Shown: one piece after another, positions 1 through 14,227 of the stretch
Layout of the letters: each line of letters opens with the position of its first letter
Position numbering within the stretch: position 1 is the stretch's first letter
NCBI GenBank assembly: GCA_051294375.1
Contig: CM119271.1
Span: 15,878,770-15,942,769 of the forward strand
Direction: 5' to 3'
Source of the DNA: Paraspadella gotoi
Lineage: Eukaryota; Chaetognatha
DNA: 64,000 nucleotides
Notes under the pieces: model-generated
The model's input: only the letters and a program-made list of their open reading frames with translations
Told to the model about the DNA's origin: nothing
The model's database searches: none
Program-made: the position numbers and the translations under genes

Positions 1-1429
1 GTCGTCCTCATCTTCCTCTTCGGCGCTTACATTCTCTCCAATGTCTTTTTTCATTATTACAAAGGTTAAGGTTAACAATAATGTTAATAATGATGTTATT
101 AATAAGCCTCAGCAAAGTCTTTCGATCTCATCAGCGATATTCACCGATCCGGGTTTCATAGCGAAATCAGATTGTCTCGTTTTGCGGGAAGTCGCGTCCG
201 TTTGCGCCAAATGCGACACGCCGAGACCACCGAGGACTCATCATTGCAGGTCGTTGGTTGCTGCCAATTTTCGCGTCGCCATTCATCGTTGTTCGCTAAA
301 GGGTCAAACTGGGGAATTATTTATTTCCAGTCTTTGCAAGAAATGCGTTTTGAAATTGGATCATCATTGTCCCTGGATTAACAACTGCATTGGATTTTAT
401 AATCACTACGACTTTTTGATGTTTTCGTTGTGGATTTGGGTCGGGGCTATTTTCGTTTCAGTCACGGGATACGGCCAGTTTAAAGAACATTACTTGGGGT
501 GAGCAAGAGAGTGGAAAAGGGAATGAAGGTCCTTGAAATTTCCTTCATTGCTTCGTCTATTCCACAGTTTCTACGATTTGTTCTCGATGTACTTCTGTGA
601 CTTAGAAGCTCAATCCTGGGTAGAGTCAGTAAGTTTGTAATAATGTTGTTATTAATAATTAATAATTATTAATATTCACCGATTAGGCAACGTATTAAAA
701 TTTCCTGGGAATATTCAGGGGAAAACGTCGGTGACTTGGCTTTACGCGTTGGAGAAAGACGAAGAGTTTCTTTTGCTTTTGTCGAATATAAGTTTATATT
801 TTGTTGGTTGCGGGATTTCGATCCTTCGTCCATTCGCCATCATCGACGAAGGAAAACTCTACGATCTTCTCGTCGACCTCGTCCTCCAAATAGTCAAACC
901 TTTCATCGCCATCGGAGAAATTTCCTTTCACAATTTGGTCATTTCCACTTACTTGGTGAATACACGTCAAAAACGGTTCACGCCTTTTTGAATATTTTTG
1001 TTTTTATTGTATTCTGATAGTAAATCACGTCGATACTTTGTGATCTGTTTCGACTTTCTTATCAGATTTCCGCGGGCTCTTCTCTCTTATTCATTTGGTT
1101 GATTGGAAGGCATTTGAGGATATTATCCAGAGGTAGTCGTCGTCGTCGTCTTTCGATGTTTACGAATCGGGAAGAAGTTAAATTCCTTTTCAGGTGAGAC
1201 GTCTGTCGAGGCGGTCATAAACAGAGAAAAGAAAAGAAAAGACCCCAACTTCGTCAACCCATACGATTTTGGTTTCCTGCAAAATTGGAGAATCATTTTC
1301 GGACTCGACGTTTCCGAGCGAAATATTTGGCACATTTTTTTCCCGCTTCATCACGAAGGAGAGGGAGACGGACTGACTTTTAAGACCAACTTGATGGCTG
1401 CCGCTTCTGTAGCCAAAAGGAGAGTTTAA
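1..1429 (+). CDS. ZDHHC16: ZDHHC16-like palmitoyltransferase (5' partial)
   Basis: Protein S-acyltransferase, expected in ER/Golgi membranes. The gene is cut by the window start. Exons I can join: 1-64 (hydrophobic segment ending FFHYYK), 135-249, 331-498, 568 to about 626, 1066-1132 and 1194-1429. The cysteine-rich domain is intact: CAKCDTPRPPRTHHC, then CVLKLDHHCPWINNC containing the catalytic DHHC cysteine. The C-terminal stretch GETSVEAVINREKKRK followed by NPYDFGFLQNW matches what I remember of ZDHHC16 (GETSIERHINKKERRR, NPYNYG) and separates it from other DHHC enzymes. The region 720-954 reads open and should hold the segment before the fourth membrane helix, but it is longer than in vertebrates and its joins are unresolved. 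The stop TAA is at 1427. Confidence 0.82.
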
Positions 1430-2112
1430 CTTACCTTTCTTTATTCCTTTCTTCCGGACGTCATCTTCTCTTTTCTAATTTTTACTTATCTATTCGATCA
1501 AATCGACACGGACATTTTTCTCGACTACTGGCCGTATATTCTCAATGAATTTATCCCCCCAAAATTTTAAAATTAAATATTCAACGTAATATTTATATAT
1601 TTTTCTCCTAATTTAAAAATAACTTTTTACTTGTCGCAAGGATTTTCTCTAAATTTTGTTGTGGGGGGAAAAAGATTTTATCCTGAGGTGGAATTTCGGC
1701 GGACGATGGATGCAAGGGAAAGAGCAGCTGCCTGTAAAGAAAAGCCCTTGTCAAATTTGCTCATCGATGAGTGAAAAAAAAAGAGAGAGAGAGAGCGCTG
1801 TCATTCCCTCATCCGGAAAGTTCTCTTTCTCTTTCTTTCTATCTCTTTCTCTCTCTCTTCTGACTTTTTCTCTCTTTAACAGCTACATTTACCTGGTTTA
1901 TTATTTATCAATTTTCATTCCAGAGAAAGAAAACCAAAAATACGCAGTGCCAATGATTGGATTATGACAAAGAAAATAAACCAAAAATGTACTTGAGATA
2001 AAAATCCGTGAAATAACAATGAACAAGTTTCGCCAAACGAAGAAATTCGCCGCGCGAAAACTGAACTGAACCAAAAAAAAAAAAAGGAAATGAGTTTGAA
2101 CGCGATGCGAAA
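1430..2112. other. Intergenic spacer with acceptor-like 5' leader site
   Basis: This AT-rich spacer has no recognisable gene. A polypyrimidine tract ending in CAG lies near 1905-1922, ahead of the TMEM134 start. It could be the 3' splice site of a 5'-UTR intron or of a trans-spliced leader. Several GA and CT runs occur (1785-1860). Confidence 0.4.
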
Positions 2113-3480
2113 ATGAGTTCGAACGCGTTTTCGATCGACGACGCGTTCGCCTCCGACGAGGAGGAGACCATCCGCACCTACGGATCAACGGGGGAATCCA
2201 AACTCTCTCCCTTCAAGCACTCCTCTAGACCGGGAAGCGCCAGGCCACTCAACTCTCCTCTCCAACTCGCTGCCGAAAAAGGTCTCCCCTTGAAAATTAA
2301 TCTTAGTAATGTTCTGTTCTGTTGTATCTTTATTATAATTAATTGTCGTGACAGTTTTATTTGTACATTGTTTCGGATTGTCACGTTCTGAGTCAATCTA
2401 TGGCTTCGGCGGTATTTGACCATCTGGCTTCGAGGCTTGGGACCCTAATTGACCGTGCGTTGTAGATTGATAGTACAACATTGAGTTATTGGATCTCAAT
2501 AATAATAGATTGTGTCGTCAGTAAATTGTCTGAATTGTAACGCGAGTTAAAGATCCTTCCCTTATGTTTTTTTGTCCAGGTGGCTGCATTTCGGGTCCGA
2601 GCGACAAAATCGCCAGCGAGGCTTTGCTCGGAGACGATGAAGAGGAGGAGGCCGAAGAGCACGGCTCCGTAAACGGCTCAATCGGTTCGTAATTGTTTCG
2701 TCGATTCGCTGATTGATTCGATTGATTGGATGATTGATCGTCGAATGGATTCATGTCACTGATTTCTTTTCATTTCTTCAATGATCTCAGGAAGCGTTAG
2801 TCTAAGCAAATTGCGGGGCATCACCAACGTGATCAATATTCCTCAGTCTCAATACGCGGATTCGTTGGCCGACACCAACCTCTCTGTCAAGTCCTTCCCT
2901 CGCTCAAAATCATGGTGGAAACATCCCAAAGTAAAAATGAAAATGCAAATTTATTGGATAAGAGATAAATTCATTTGTGTATTAGCTTTTTTGATTGAAT
3001 GTTAAAAAGTATTATAACTCAAAATGAGTTAAATTAATTGACTGAGAATATAATAATTTCAATATTGCCTTGCAATAAGATATTGTAATAAAGTAACAAT
3101 GGAAATACTAATGAGATATTATTTAGTAATTGTAAACTATTATATGATTAAAATAGAGTGTATTAATATCGTCCAGGTGAAAGAGAATTGGAAATTAGTT
3201 TTGGCCTCCTTTCTTCTGGTCCTCGTGGGAATCGGCCTCATCTCGGCCGGCGTCTGCGTCAGCCTCGTTCCAATTCCTCACGTCGAACAAATCGTATTCT
3301 ACGTCGCCGGCGCCATTTGCTTTATTCCGGGTGAGTATTTAAGTAGTGTAATTCTTTTTTAATTTATTAAATCCCCCCCTTCGGCTGTTGTTCTCAGGTG
3401 CTTACCACGTCGTTTACATATACTTGGCGGTGCGTGGCCGGCAAGGATTTAATTTCTACAATCTTCCTCTTGTTAAATAA
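2113..3480 (+). CDS. TMEM134: TMEM134 family membrane protein
   Basis: Five exons (2113-2281, 2580-2684, 2791-2930, 3177-3330, 3398-3480) give 216 residues, close to vertebrate TMEM134. The N-terminus carries FSIDDAF as in the vertebrate protein. A Ser-rich cytoplasmic region follows, then SWWKHPKVKENWK, and two hydrophobic helices (LVLASFLLVLVGIGLISAGV and IVFYVAGAICFIPGAYHVVY). The tail RGRQGFNFYNLP corresponds to the vertebrate RGFQFFYLP. It belongs to the TMEM230/TMEM134 (DUF872) family of two-pass endomembrane proteins, whose function is poorly known. All junctions have GT and AG and keep the frame. The start is the first ATG, followed at once by the conserved motif. Confidence 0.85.
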
Positions 3481-5038
3481 TTGTTATTTAATGTTTTTTT
3501 AAAATTTTATTCGAAAAGCCATGATCTGTGCCTTATGTGTTTTCAGGATGGGAAAACAAATATATTACTAATTTACTTATTTAAAATTAAGCATTTATAT
3601 TTATATTGAAACTGGGGGGGGAAAACATAATTAGGGCGCTTTTGCTCGCAAAATAAGCTATTATGGTAAAAAAATTTAGGATGGTTATTTAAAATCGTGG
3701 CATTTTGTAGTTATATGTTGTTTGTACCTTACCATAGCCTTTTTTGGATATTCAAAACTTCCGTATGTTTTTCTGTTGCTAAAGATTACGAATAGCTAAA
3801 TGTTAAGGATTGTTATAAACAAATATCAATACAATTCATGTATAATTTAAGTTTCTCGTACTGAATGTTATGAAATTTTTATTTTATATGCTTTACTAAC
3901 CGTTAGCTCTCCCTTTTTTTTATTTCCCCGTTTTTAACTTGGTGTTTCCTCCAGATGTTTTTGCTTTGGAATGCTTTACATATTTTCTTTTATAAATCTT
4001 GTCTGACGACATGTGGATAATTTCATTATGTTATACTTCTTAGTCAGGTTTCACGACAAGACTTTAAAGCTAGCGATTTGATATAACATAAATTAAATGA
4101 GATAAAATAAAAAAGGGGGCTCTCCTCTTTAAAAAACTGAGCGACAAAGAAAATGCAGCATTAACTTTAACGTCCAAAGTCATTGACCAAGAAGTTTTCT
4201 GTACAATTCTATTATCTAGCTTAAATGTGGCCTTTTAAAATTAAAGGTAATTAGGATAATAGTGTCTTAGACAATATCGTGGACAATCTTTGTAGCTAGG
4301 AGATTGAGAAGAAAAGAAACAGAGCAAAATATAACTGCATTGAAGACAATATATACAAATGACTAAGATTTCAAGTTAATTTCGAGATTTTAATTAAAGG
4401 GGTAAGAACAGTTACAGACGGTTCCATCCTCTGAACTTAAATCATGAATAGGACGTGAAAAATCCCGTCTGATCTCGCGTGGCGCTTTTCAAAGAAAATC
4501 TTTGGCGGCCTCCAATCGCCTTCTGCTTTAATAATATTCGGGCCCCGATCGAGCGTAGCGACTTTCCGCTTGGGCCGCCTTCATCGCCGCCTTCGTGGGT
4601 AAGTCGGCCAGAGTTTGTTTTTATTCGGCGCGTGAAAGGAAGAAAATTAGAAATCTAAAGCCGAGCGGTTTTACACTTCAATACATCGATTTTGATCCGT
4701 GATTTATGATATTAATGTCTTATTTATATTTCTCGTTTTACCTTAGTTTTCTTTAATTATCGATTTACAGACTCATCTTTACTAAACAAGTTGTTAAAAT
4801 CCTGGTTCACGAAGAGTCGTTTAAAAACTTATTCCTTCAGGTTCTTGAACACGAGTTTTAAATCCCCAGATTCACGCCATAGTCTGGAATCCTTAAAAAC
4901 GTTTAGGACAAAAAAAACGTGTTTTTTTTTTATATCTACTCTTGGAAAGACAGATTCGGTCGATACTCTGCTATCAACCGGCATATCTACTACGAATCGA
5001 TAATAATACAAAAACCCAGAAAAAGGCGAAAATTAAAA
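3481..5038 (+). promoter_or_regulatory. Spacer with probable promoter/first exon near 4490-4600
   Basis: About 900 bp of AT-rich sequence shows nothing recognisable. A GC-rich island at roughly 4450-4600 then ends in a strong donor-like GGGTAAGT at about 4597. This fits a non-coding first exon and promoter for the gene starting at 5039, with an acceptor-like CAG close to 5022. No RNA gene was recognised here. Confidence 0.3.
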
Positions 5039-7809
5039 ATGTGTGAAAACGTGAGCGAAGATTTTCGGCCGAGCATGACTCAGGACGAGTTCCTGGCGCA
5101 GTTGCGTTCGGCCGGATTCACTGAGAAGACGATCGCGGCGCTTGGTGACGAAGACATCAACAGCGACGCCGCGCTCAGGATTCTATCGGTGAGGACTTTA
5201 AAAACAGTTAAACTTAATTTGTAAACTTTCATTTGCACGTTGTAGAAAGTATAGTCGTGTTCGTTCTACAGCCTTTTGATAGAAAACTTGATGGGATTCG
5301 AATCGATTTTGAGAATGAATTAATGAATTCGGTCATCTGCTTTGGTTACTAATGGTAGGCGTTTTGCTTTAATTAGTTTTAAATAGTTTTAATTAGTTTT
5401 AAATAGTCTTAGAGCTACAGTTAGAAAAATCATCCCATCGAACGCCCTCTCCTCATGGGTCATCAGGTATCGGACATTGAGACTCTGGCCAAAGAGAAGC
5501 AACTCAGCATCGGACAGAAACGACTCCTCATCGAATTCGCAGCCAAACTAAATCCTAAGAAGAAGGAAGAGGAAGCCTTTCCCACGAGGTAAGGGCCAGG
5601 GTGAGGACTTGTTCGAAAGAGATTCTTTCTCTCACATTGAAAATGGAAAAGAAAATATATAATAGATAAAGAAAATCTACAATGAAGCGAAAGATGGAAC
5701 AAAGAGAAAAAGAAAAATGAATTGATAATTTGTAAATATGAAAATTAAAAAAAGGAACGGGAAAACAAACGCAAGAGAATTCGAATTTTAAAGAAACTTT
5801 TGACGAATTTGCAAAAAATTGCGGGAAGAAAGAAGTTCGCTGGAAGGAATGAAGAACTTACAAGGAATTGTTGCAACGAAAAAAATTGAAAGAAATTAAT
5901 CACTGAAAGAAAGAATTTGCTGAAAGAAGTTGGTTTAATTAGTAAATTACTGAAATTCTACCTTAATTTCTAAAAGAAGTTAATTGTTGAGATCAAAATA
6001 TTTGTAAAGAAAAATAAATTAATGAAACAAACAAAAAATACGGAACAAAAAAAAATCGGAGCGAAATTGAAATTGAAAAAGAAGTTGTTTTTCCCCGAAT
6101 GCAACAGAAAGAGAGAGAATAAAAACCAAATCCGAAAGAAATCGTGAAACCAAAGTAGGAGAAACTCAAGAAAAGAATCGCTGCCGAACAATTTTTTAAA
6201 AATCAAAACTAGAAAAAAATTTGAAACTGTTGGAATAAAAGAGAAAGGAAATTGAGAATGGAGAACGGAGAACGGCAATTTGCAATAAAAGAAAAAAAAT
6301 TAATAAAATTAATAAAAGAGAAACAAAATTGAGAATGGAGAACCACAATTTGCAATAAAAGAAAGAAAATTAATAAAAGAGAAACGAAATTGAAAATGGA
6401 GAACCGCAATTTGCAACAAAAGAAAGAAAATTAATAAAAGAGAAATGAAATTGAGAATGGAGAACCGCAATTTGCAATAAAAGAAAGAAAATTAAAAAGT
6501 AAAGACAAAGAAATTCGTGAATCCTGAAAGAAACCACTCTCAAGAATGTGTTTAACTGTGAATTAACGAATCGATGAACGATTGGACTTCTCTTCATAAA
6601 CAGCGTGACCGTCGCGTTCGACTTAGCATCACCTCAAACTCGGGTCGAGCTACTCCTCTCAGGTGGTCAGCTACAAAGCCTCACTTTTAATGCCTAAAGG
6701 TTCGCCCGCTTTAACTCTCAAACGCGAGTCGACGCTTACTCGCAACCAAAAATCGAACGTGAGTGATTATAGCGCGCCAAGACGCTTCGGAGATTCGATG
6801 ATACGTATTTACAAAAGTCTCGTAGTATTTACATTTTGTATTTGTATTTGTTTAAATACCTTGGTTTTTAATGATATAATTTCCAGGAGCGCTTACAGCA
6901 AAGGCGGAAACCGCTCCGCTCCTTTCCCGCCGTCGGCTACTCGTGGCGGCTACAATCGAAAAAGGATGCAAGGTGAAAATAAAGGATTTGTGCACAAATT
7001 GTGGTGGTATATTCACACCACCTCACGTCCACGATCGTTAAGCCAATACCATTGGCACAGAGGGGGAACACGCCATCCCAGGCGGAGTGTTCCATCCACA
7101 GTCCTAACAACTTCCCTCTGCGTTGGCAAAGCGTGACCGTCCTAGGTAAACCGCGCCAGTGACTGGAGGCGTCACTGAGGGTCGGAAGCCCCCAAGGTCA
7201 CAGACTGATGGTATGTGGACTGCAGAGATAACAATATATTTTGACTAAACCTCAACTGATGCCAGAAAAGAAATATAGTATTAATAGCAGTACAATGAAG
7301 AATGCAGTTCCGATTGAAGATTAAAATGATCTTACAGAGCGATTGAATCCCGCGGAGTCGAACTGCGTCTGCGTCTTTAATCTTTCGCCTTCGACACAAG
7401 AATTCACCATCTACGATTTTTTCAGTCGCCTCGGTTACGTCAAGGACGTCAAGATCGTTTACGACAGGTGGCGACGCTCGTTGCAGTTGCGATTGCGATG
7501 GGAGTCAATGTCAAACTATTCACGAGACATTCCTCTTTCAGGTCGACGGGTTGTTCCCGTGGATTCGCCTTTGTTCACTTCGCCGACGTCGCCACCGCCA
7601 AATACGCCAAGGAGACGGGACAAGGGATGTTGATCGACGGGCAGCAGGTCAGAAATTTTCTTGTAGAGGCTCATAATAATCTTTTCCAAGCATTGATCGA
7701 TCGATCGATCAATATTTGTCCTCATCTCCAGATTCGCATCGATTTCTCCTTAACGAAGCGCGGTTACTCGCCGACGGGACACCAAGGAAAATCCTCTGCC
7801 CCGTATTGA
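5039..7809 (+). CDS. SAM-like segment joined to a Tra2-type RRM protein
   Basis: Predicted RNA-binding protein. Six exons (5039-5188, 5467-5588, 6887-6972, 7338-7467, 7542-7647, 7732-7809) keep one frame and give 223 residues. Residues 10-85 are helical and SAM-like (DEFLAQLRSAGFTEKTIAAL, SDIETLAKEKQLSIGQKRLL) and are not a family I recognise. A short basic Ser/Gly linker (SKGGNRSAPF, RGGYNRKRM) leads into an RRM with RNP2 VCVFNLS and RNP1 RGFAFVHF. It ends IRIDFSLTKRGYSPTG, very like transformer-2 (IRVDFSITKRPHTPTPG), but long RS domains are missing. Alternative: two genes. An acceptor at 6603 would instead end the first protein at 6697, and an ATG at 6690 lies just before the RRM exons but is out of phase with them. 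Confidence 0.62.
6247..6500. repeat. About 62-bp tandem repeat in intron 2 of the RRM gene
   Basis: Roughly four imperfect copies of an A/G-rich unit of about 62 bp, containing GAGAATGGAGAACCGCAATT and a tail like AATTAATAAAAGAGAAA. It lies in the middle of a 1.3 kb intron whose + strand is strongly purine-rich from about 5,640. The long open frames on the opposite strand here are artefacts of the repeat. Confidence 0.75.
6990..7215 (+). repeat. Degenerate SINE-like insertion in the RRM gene intron
   Basis: A GC-richer block inside an AT-rich intron. Its 3' part (GCCAGTGACTGGAGGC, GTCACTGAGGGTCGG) closely matches the tail of the tRNA-derived SINE copies at 44,061 and 44,543. The 5' part has no clear A or B box, so this is an old or truncated copy or a relative sharing the tail. 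Confidence 0.5.
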
Positions 7810-8260
7810 TTCATAGATTGTATTAACCAAATAACCGGGACCATCCCTTTCGATGGTTAAATTTAAAGACGTGAAACTCTTCCCTGTAAATTACTGGCCT
7901 AATTCGTAGATTGGTTTTAGTTTTTTAATTACATTACTTCATACTAAATGTATTTTTTAAGAAATGCAAATTCGGTTTGACCGTCCGTTCGAAGGGTCTA
8001 CTCTTGAGTTTACATTAGTTTACTGTATCCTCATTTTTATCGTCATAATTCGGTTATTATTTTTTAAGTTCGTACAATGTACGAAGGTGCAATTTCAAAC
8101 GGGGGTTCTGATAAGCTTATGTTCCATCTGAGATAGTTCTTCGATCGAGCGGTCGTATTATTCTTTTAAATTTGAATGCATTTTTTATTTATGTACTATT
8201 ACTATATCCAGTGACTATTGATCTCATTCGTTAATCGCGGGGATTCCTTGTGTCTTCATC

Positions 8261-11087
<2,827 letters not shown>

Positions 11088-12184
11088 CCGAGATTTTCTT
11101 TCCCGCTTTAATCAATTGATTTATGATAACAAAATGAACTCCAAACGGCTGTGCTCTTTTTTTACACGGAATCCTTCTGTTATACTAGTCGACATCTTGT
11201 TATTTTATTCAAATTCTATTCATGATTCTCATACTTTTCTTTTTTCCAGAACCCATGATACTCTTTTTTGTAGTCAGCTATCGATTAATGTCTTCTTCGT
11301 TGACGTCACAAGGGACACAAATAAACAAAAGTAGAAACTAGAAAATAAAACAATTGAATTTCACTTCAAAAAAGAGATCATCTCAAAAAACAAAGACATT
11401 CATTCTCCCTCACTCAACTCTTTTCATTTCTTTCTTTTCTCTCTCTCTCTCACTCTCTCGCGCGAACATCGTCCAATCGTTTTTCTTTCCTTTCTCTTTT
11501 TTGCGTTGTATTAATTATTTTTGTTATTCTTCGTCGTCGTCACGCCGGAGGATTTCTCACTACGTCGTCATCATCGTCTTCATCGTTTTTCGTCCAAATA
11601 TTTCTTCCCCCCTCCCTTCACGGAATCCGCGGCGCTTTTTTCGCTCGAAAACTAAGCGTGAGTAACTGAGTATTTAATTGATATAACCAAGTGATGAGAT
11701 ATATTTCTGATAATGACATATGACGGTGAGACGTACGCAGGAGTCTGAACAATGGTACTTAACTAGATATACACTAGGTATATTTATAACAAGGAAAGTG
11801 GATCATGAGCAAGGGTAAAATTTACAGTTCCATCAAGTTTGCAAGCTGATTGGTCGTAGCCGGTTTCATTTGCACCAATCAGCGTTCGCTGATTCCAATC
11901 TTGCGAGATTCGCTCGAGTCTCTGATCGTTTTTGTTCCGAGGCGATTATGATTCCTTCGATGATACTTGGTTATTAAGCGGGCAGCGGAGAATTGCGGCT
12001 CGAAGTGACGTTTTATTGTTTTAGTTGCAAATGGCTATATGATTATTAATGGCCTATAATAATAGCAGTTGATGAGGTTTGATTAATGGTTCAAAATGAA
12101 GCTTAATTTCAACTATTTTTCTATTTTCTATATATATATTTTTTTTTTAGGCTTTGTGGAATCGAAGGGGCAATTCCAGTCCAG
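11088..12184 (+). promoter_or_regulatory. hnRNP upstream region with paired CCAAT boxes
   Basis: The sequence 11,845-11,905 carries CTGATTGGTC and CACCAATCAGC, a 9-bp perfect inverted pair of CCAAT boxes about 20 bp apart. A third CTGATTCCAATC element follows. NF-Y-type CCAAT pairs are common in animal promoters. A pyrimidine tract ending in TAG at 12,150 is a likely 3' splice site for a leader intron ahead of the hnRNP start. Another donor-like GCGTGAGTAA occurs at about 11,658. No gene was found between 11,088 and 11,800. Confidence 0.35.
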
Positions 12185-14227
12185 ATGCCCGTTTCCACTC
12201 GACGCCGCACTTTGTTGATGGCCGCAGCGGAGGATCAGACTTCTTCCGCATCCGAAGCCACAGACATCTCCGAGGCCTTCGCCGAGATTCAGATCGAAGA
12301 CAAGTCGGTTTCCTCTCGCTGTGTTTCTTTAAAAAAACTTATTTAAATTATAATTAAATACTCTTCGTAAATAGTTTAATAGTTTAAAGAGAAAGGTTTA
12401 TTCATAAAAATAGGATTAAAGTCGAAGAGAAGAAAATGGCGTCTTCGGAGGAAGTAAAAAAGTCAAACGTTCAAGGTCAGCAATATAAAAAAAACTTGCA
12501 AGATGTAATAGATATGATTATTTAGCTGTGAACCTAAATAGTTTTTTTATGAATGGTTCCCAGATGAAACCGGAGATCCAACACAAGAGAACGAGGAAGA
12601 AGCGAACGTCGATACAATCGACGCCTCCACCGACGAACAGGTACAACAACAACAACAACAAATATAGCAACAACGACAAATGACGACGACCACCATAATA
12701 ACGACGAGGAACAATAACGACAACGATAACGACGACGACGACATAAAATTTCTGCTCCGTCAAGATTTAGGATTGGTGTTAAAACTATCTGAAATGCTTT
12801 TTGAAAAATATATTCTAATCTGCCAAACCGACCCCAAATATCGACAAACTGTACATACTATAGATATTCACTCGCTGTTTTCTTTTTCTCCTTCAGGACG
12901 ACCGTAAAATGTTCATCGGCGGATTGTCTTGGGAAACGACGGTGGACGAGCTCAAGGAGTATTTCACAAAATACGGGGAAGTCAAAGACGCGGGTAAGTT
13001 AAATTTTTGGTAAAAAATCTCAATTAAATACAGTGCCAGTTTACCTTAAGGCATTCCTTCTTTTCCCCTAAAAATAATTATTCTCTTTGTTTCTTTGTCC
13101 GCAGTGATCAAACTGGACCCCTACGGTCGGTCCCGCGGGTTCGGCTTCGTCCTCTTCGCCGAACCCGACGCCGTCGACAAAGTGTTGACCGAAGAGTCTC
13201 ACTCCTTGAAGAACAAAAAGATCGAACCCAAGCGCGCCGCCGCCAGAGAGCGCGTGCGCAAGATCTTCGTCGGCGGCGTCGCCACCGACCTCGCTGAGGA
13301 AGACATCAGGGAATACTTCAAGACGTTCGGGGACATCGAGGAGGTGGAGGTGAGACATTTAGACAGACGGACAGAGAGCCATAGAGAAACGGACAGAGAG
13401 ACTATGACTCCACGCCCCTTCCCAGCTTCCCTTTGACAAGACGAAGAACGAACGACGCGCGTTTTGCTTCGTCACGTTCAAAGACTCGACGGCTTGCGAC
13501 GCCGCCAGTGAGAAGAACAAGCAGGAGCTTGGCGGCCGGACGGGTAAGCGCATAACATAGCGGAATAACTTTTGATTCATTTGCGTCCCTAAATCTGTTT
13601 TGCATATTGTAGCAGTTTATATTATTTTTAATTTCTTTTTGTTCGGTTTGCTGAAAAGCTTTAGGTTATTATTTTATCAATACTCTTAATAGGGTTGAAT
13701 GATCATTTAGTTTTAAAAATAATATTTAAACAAATGAATTTTATATTTATAATAGCCAATCCGTCTCCGATTTTTGTTTTCAGTCGATGTTAAAAAGGCC
13801 GTACCCCAACACATCCATCAACGTTACATGCATTCCTGGGCGGGATTCTCCCGTGGTCGCGGGCGCGGTCGCAGCTACGGAGGCAAGCCCGGAGGATACG
13901 GATATGGATACGGTGGGTGACGGGAGATGGCGGAAGGTAGTGGTGGAAGGGAGGGTGGTGGAGGGAGGGTGGCGGAAGGAGGGTGGCGACTGGAGTGTGG
14001 CGGAAGTAGGGTGGTGGACGGGTGGGTGGCGGAAGGGAGGGTGGGTGGCGGAAAGGAGGTGGTGGAACGGGAAGGTGGCGGAAGGGAGTGTGGCGGAAGG
14101 CAGGGTGGCGGATTTAGATAAATCTCTTGTCGTTTCTTTCATAGGGCCGTATGGTTATTACGACTATGGCTATCCTCCCAACTACGCCGCTTACTACGGT
14201 TACCAAGACTACGGTTACGGCTATTGA
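12185..14227 (+). CDS. hnRNP A/B-D-like protein with two RRMs
   Basis: Nuclear pre-mRNA/mRNA-binding protein. Eight exons (12185-12303, 12414-12475, 12564-12640, 12897-12993, 13105-13349, 13426-13543, 13784-13912, 14145-14227) give 309 residues in one frame. After an acidic N-terminus come tandem RRMs: RRM1 with KMFIGGLSW and [12 protein letters not shown]2 with [10 protein letters not shown] and RRAFCFVTF. They are separated by a short basic linker, as in HNRNPAB, HNRNPD and Drosophila squid. The C-terminus is low complexity: [13 protein letters not shown] then [17 protein letters not shown], ending in a Gly-Tyr repeat typical of prion-like hnRNP tails. Two in-frame ATGs (12185, 12218) could start it; I report the first. 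The last intron is a G-rich minisatellite. Confidence 0.88.
13913..14144 (+). repeat. G-rich minisatellite forming the last hnRNP intron
   Basis: Nearly the whole 232-bp intron is built from degenerate GTGGCGGAAGGGAGGGTGG-type units, with many GGG and GG runs on the transcribed strand. This composition has G-quadruplex potential. The reading frames it contains on both strands are repeat artefacts. Confidence 0.8.

Noticed and set aside
119-142. CTGATGAG...GAAA pattern on the - strand near the window start
   Set aside because: The spacing leaves no room for a hammerhead stem II, no cleavage triplet or stem I pairs with it, and it overlaps the acceptor and exon 2 of the palmitoyltransferase gene.
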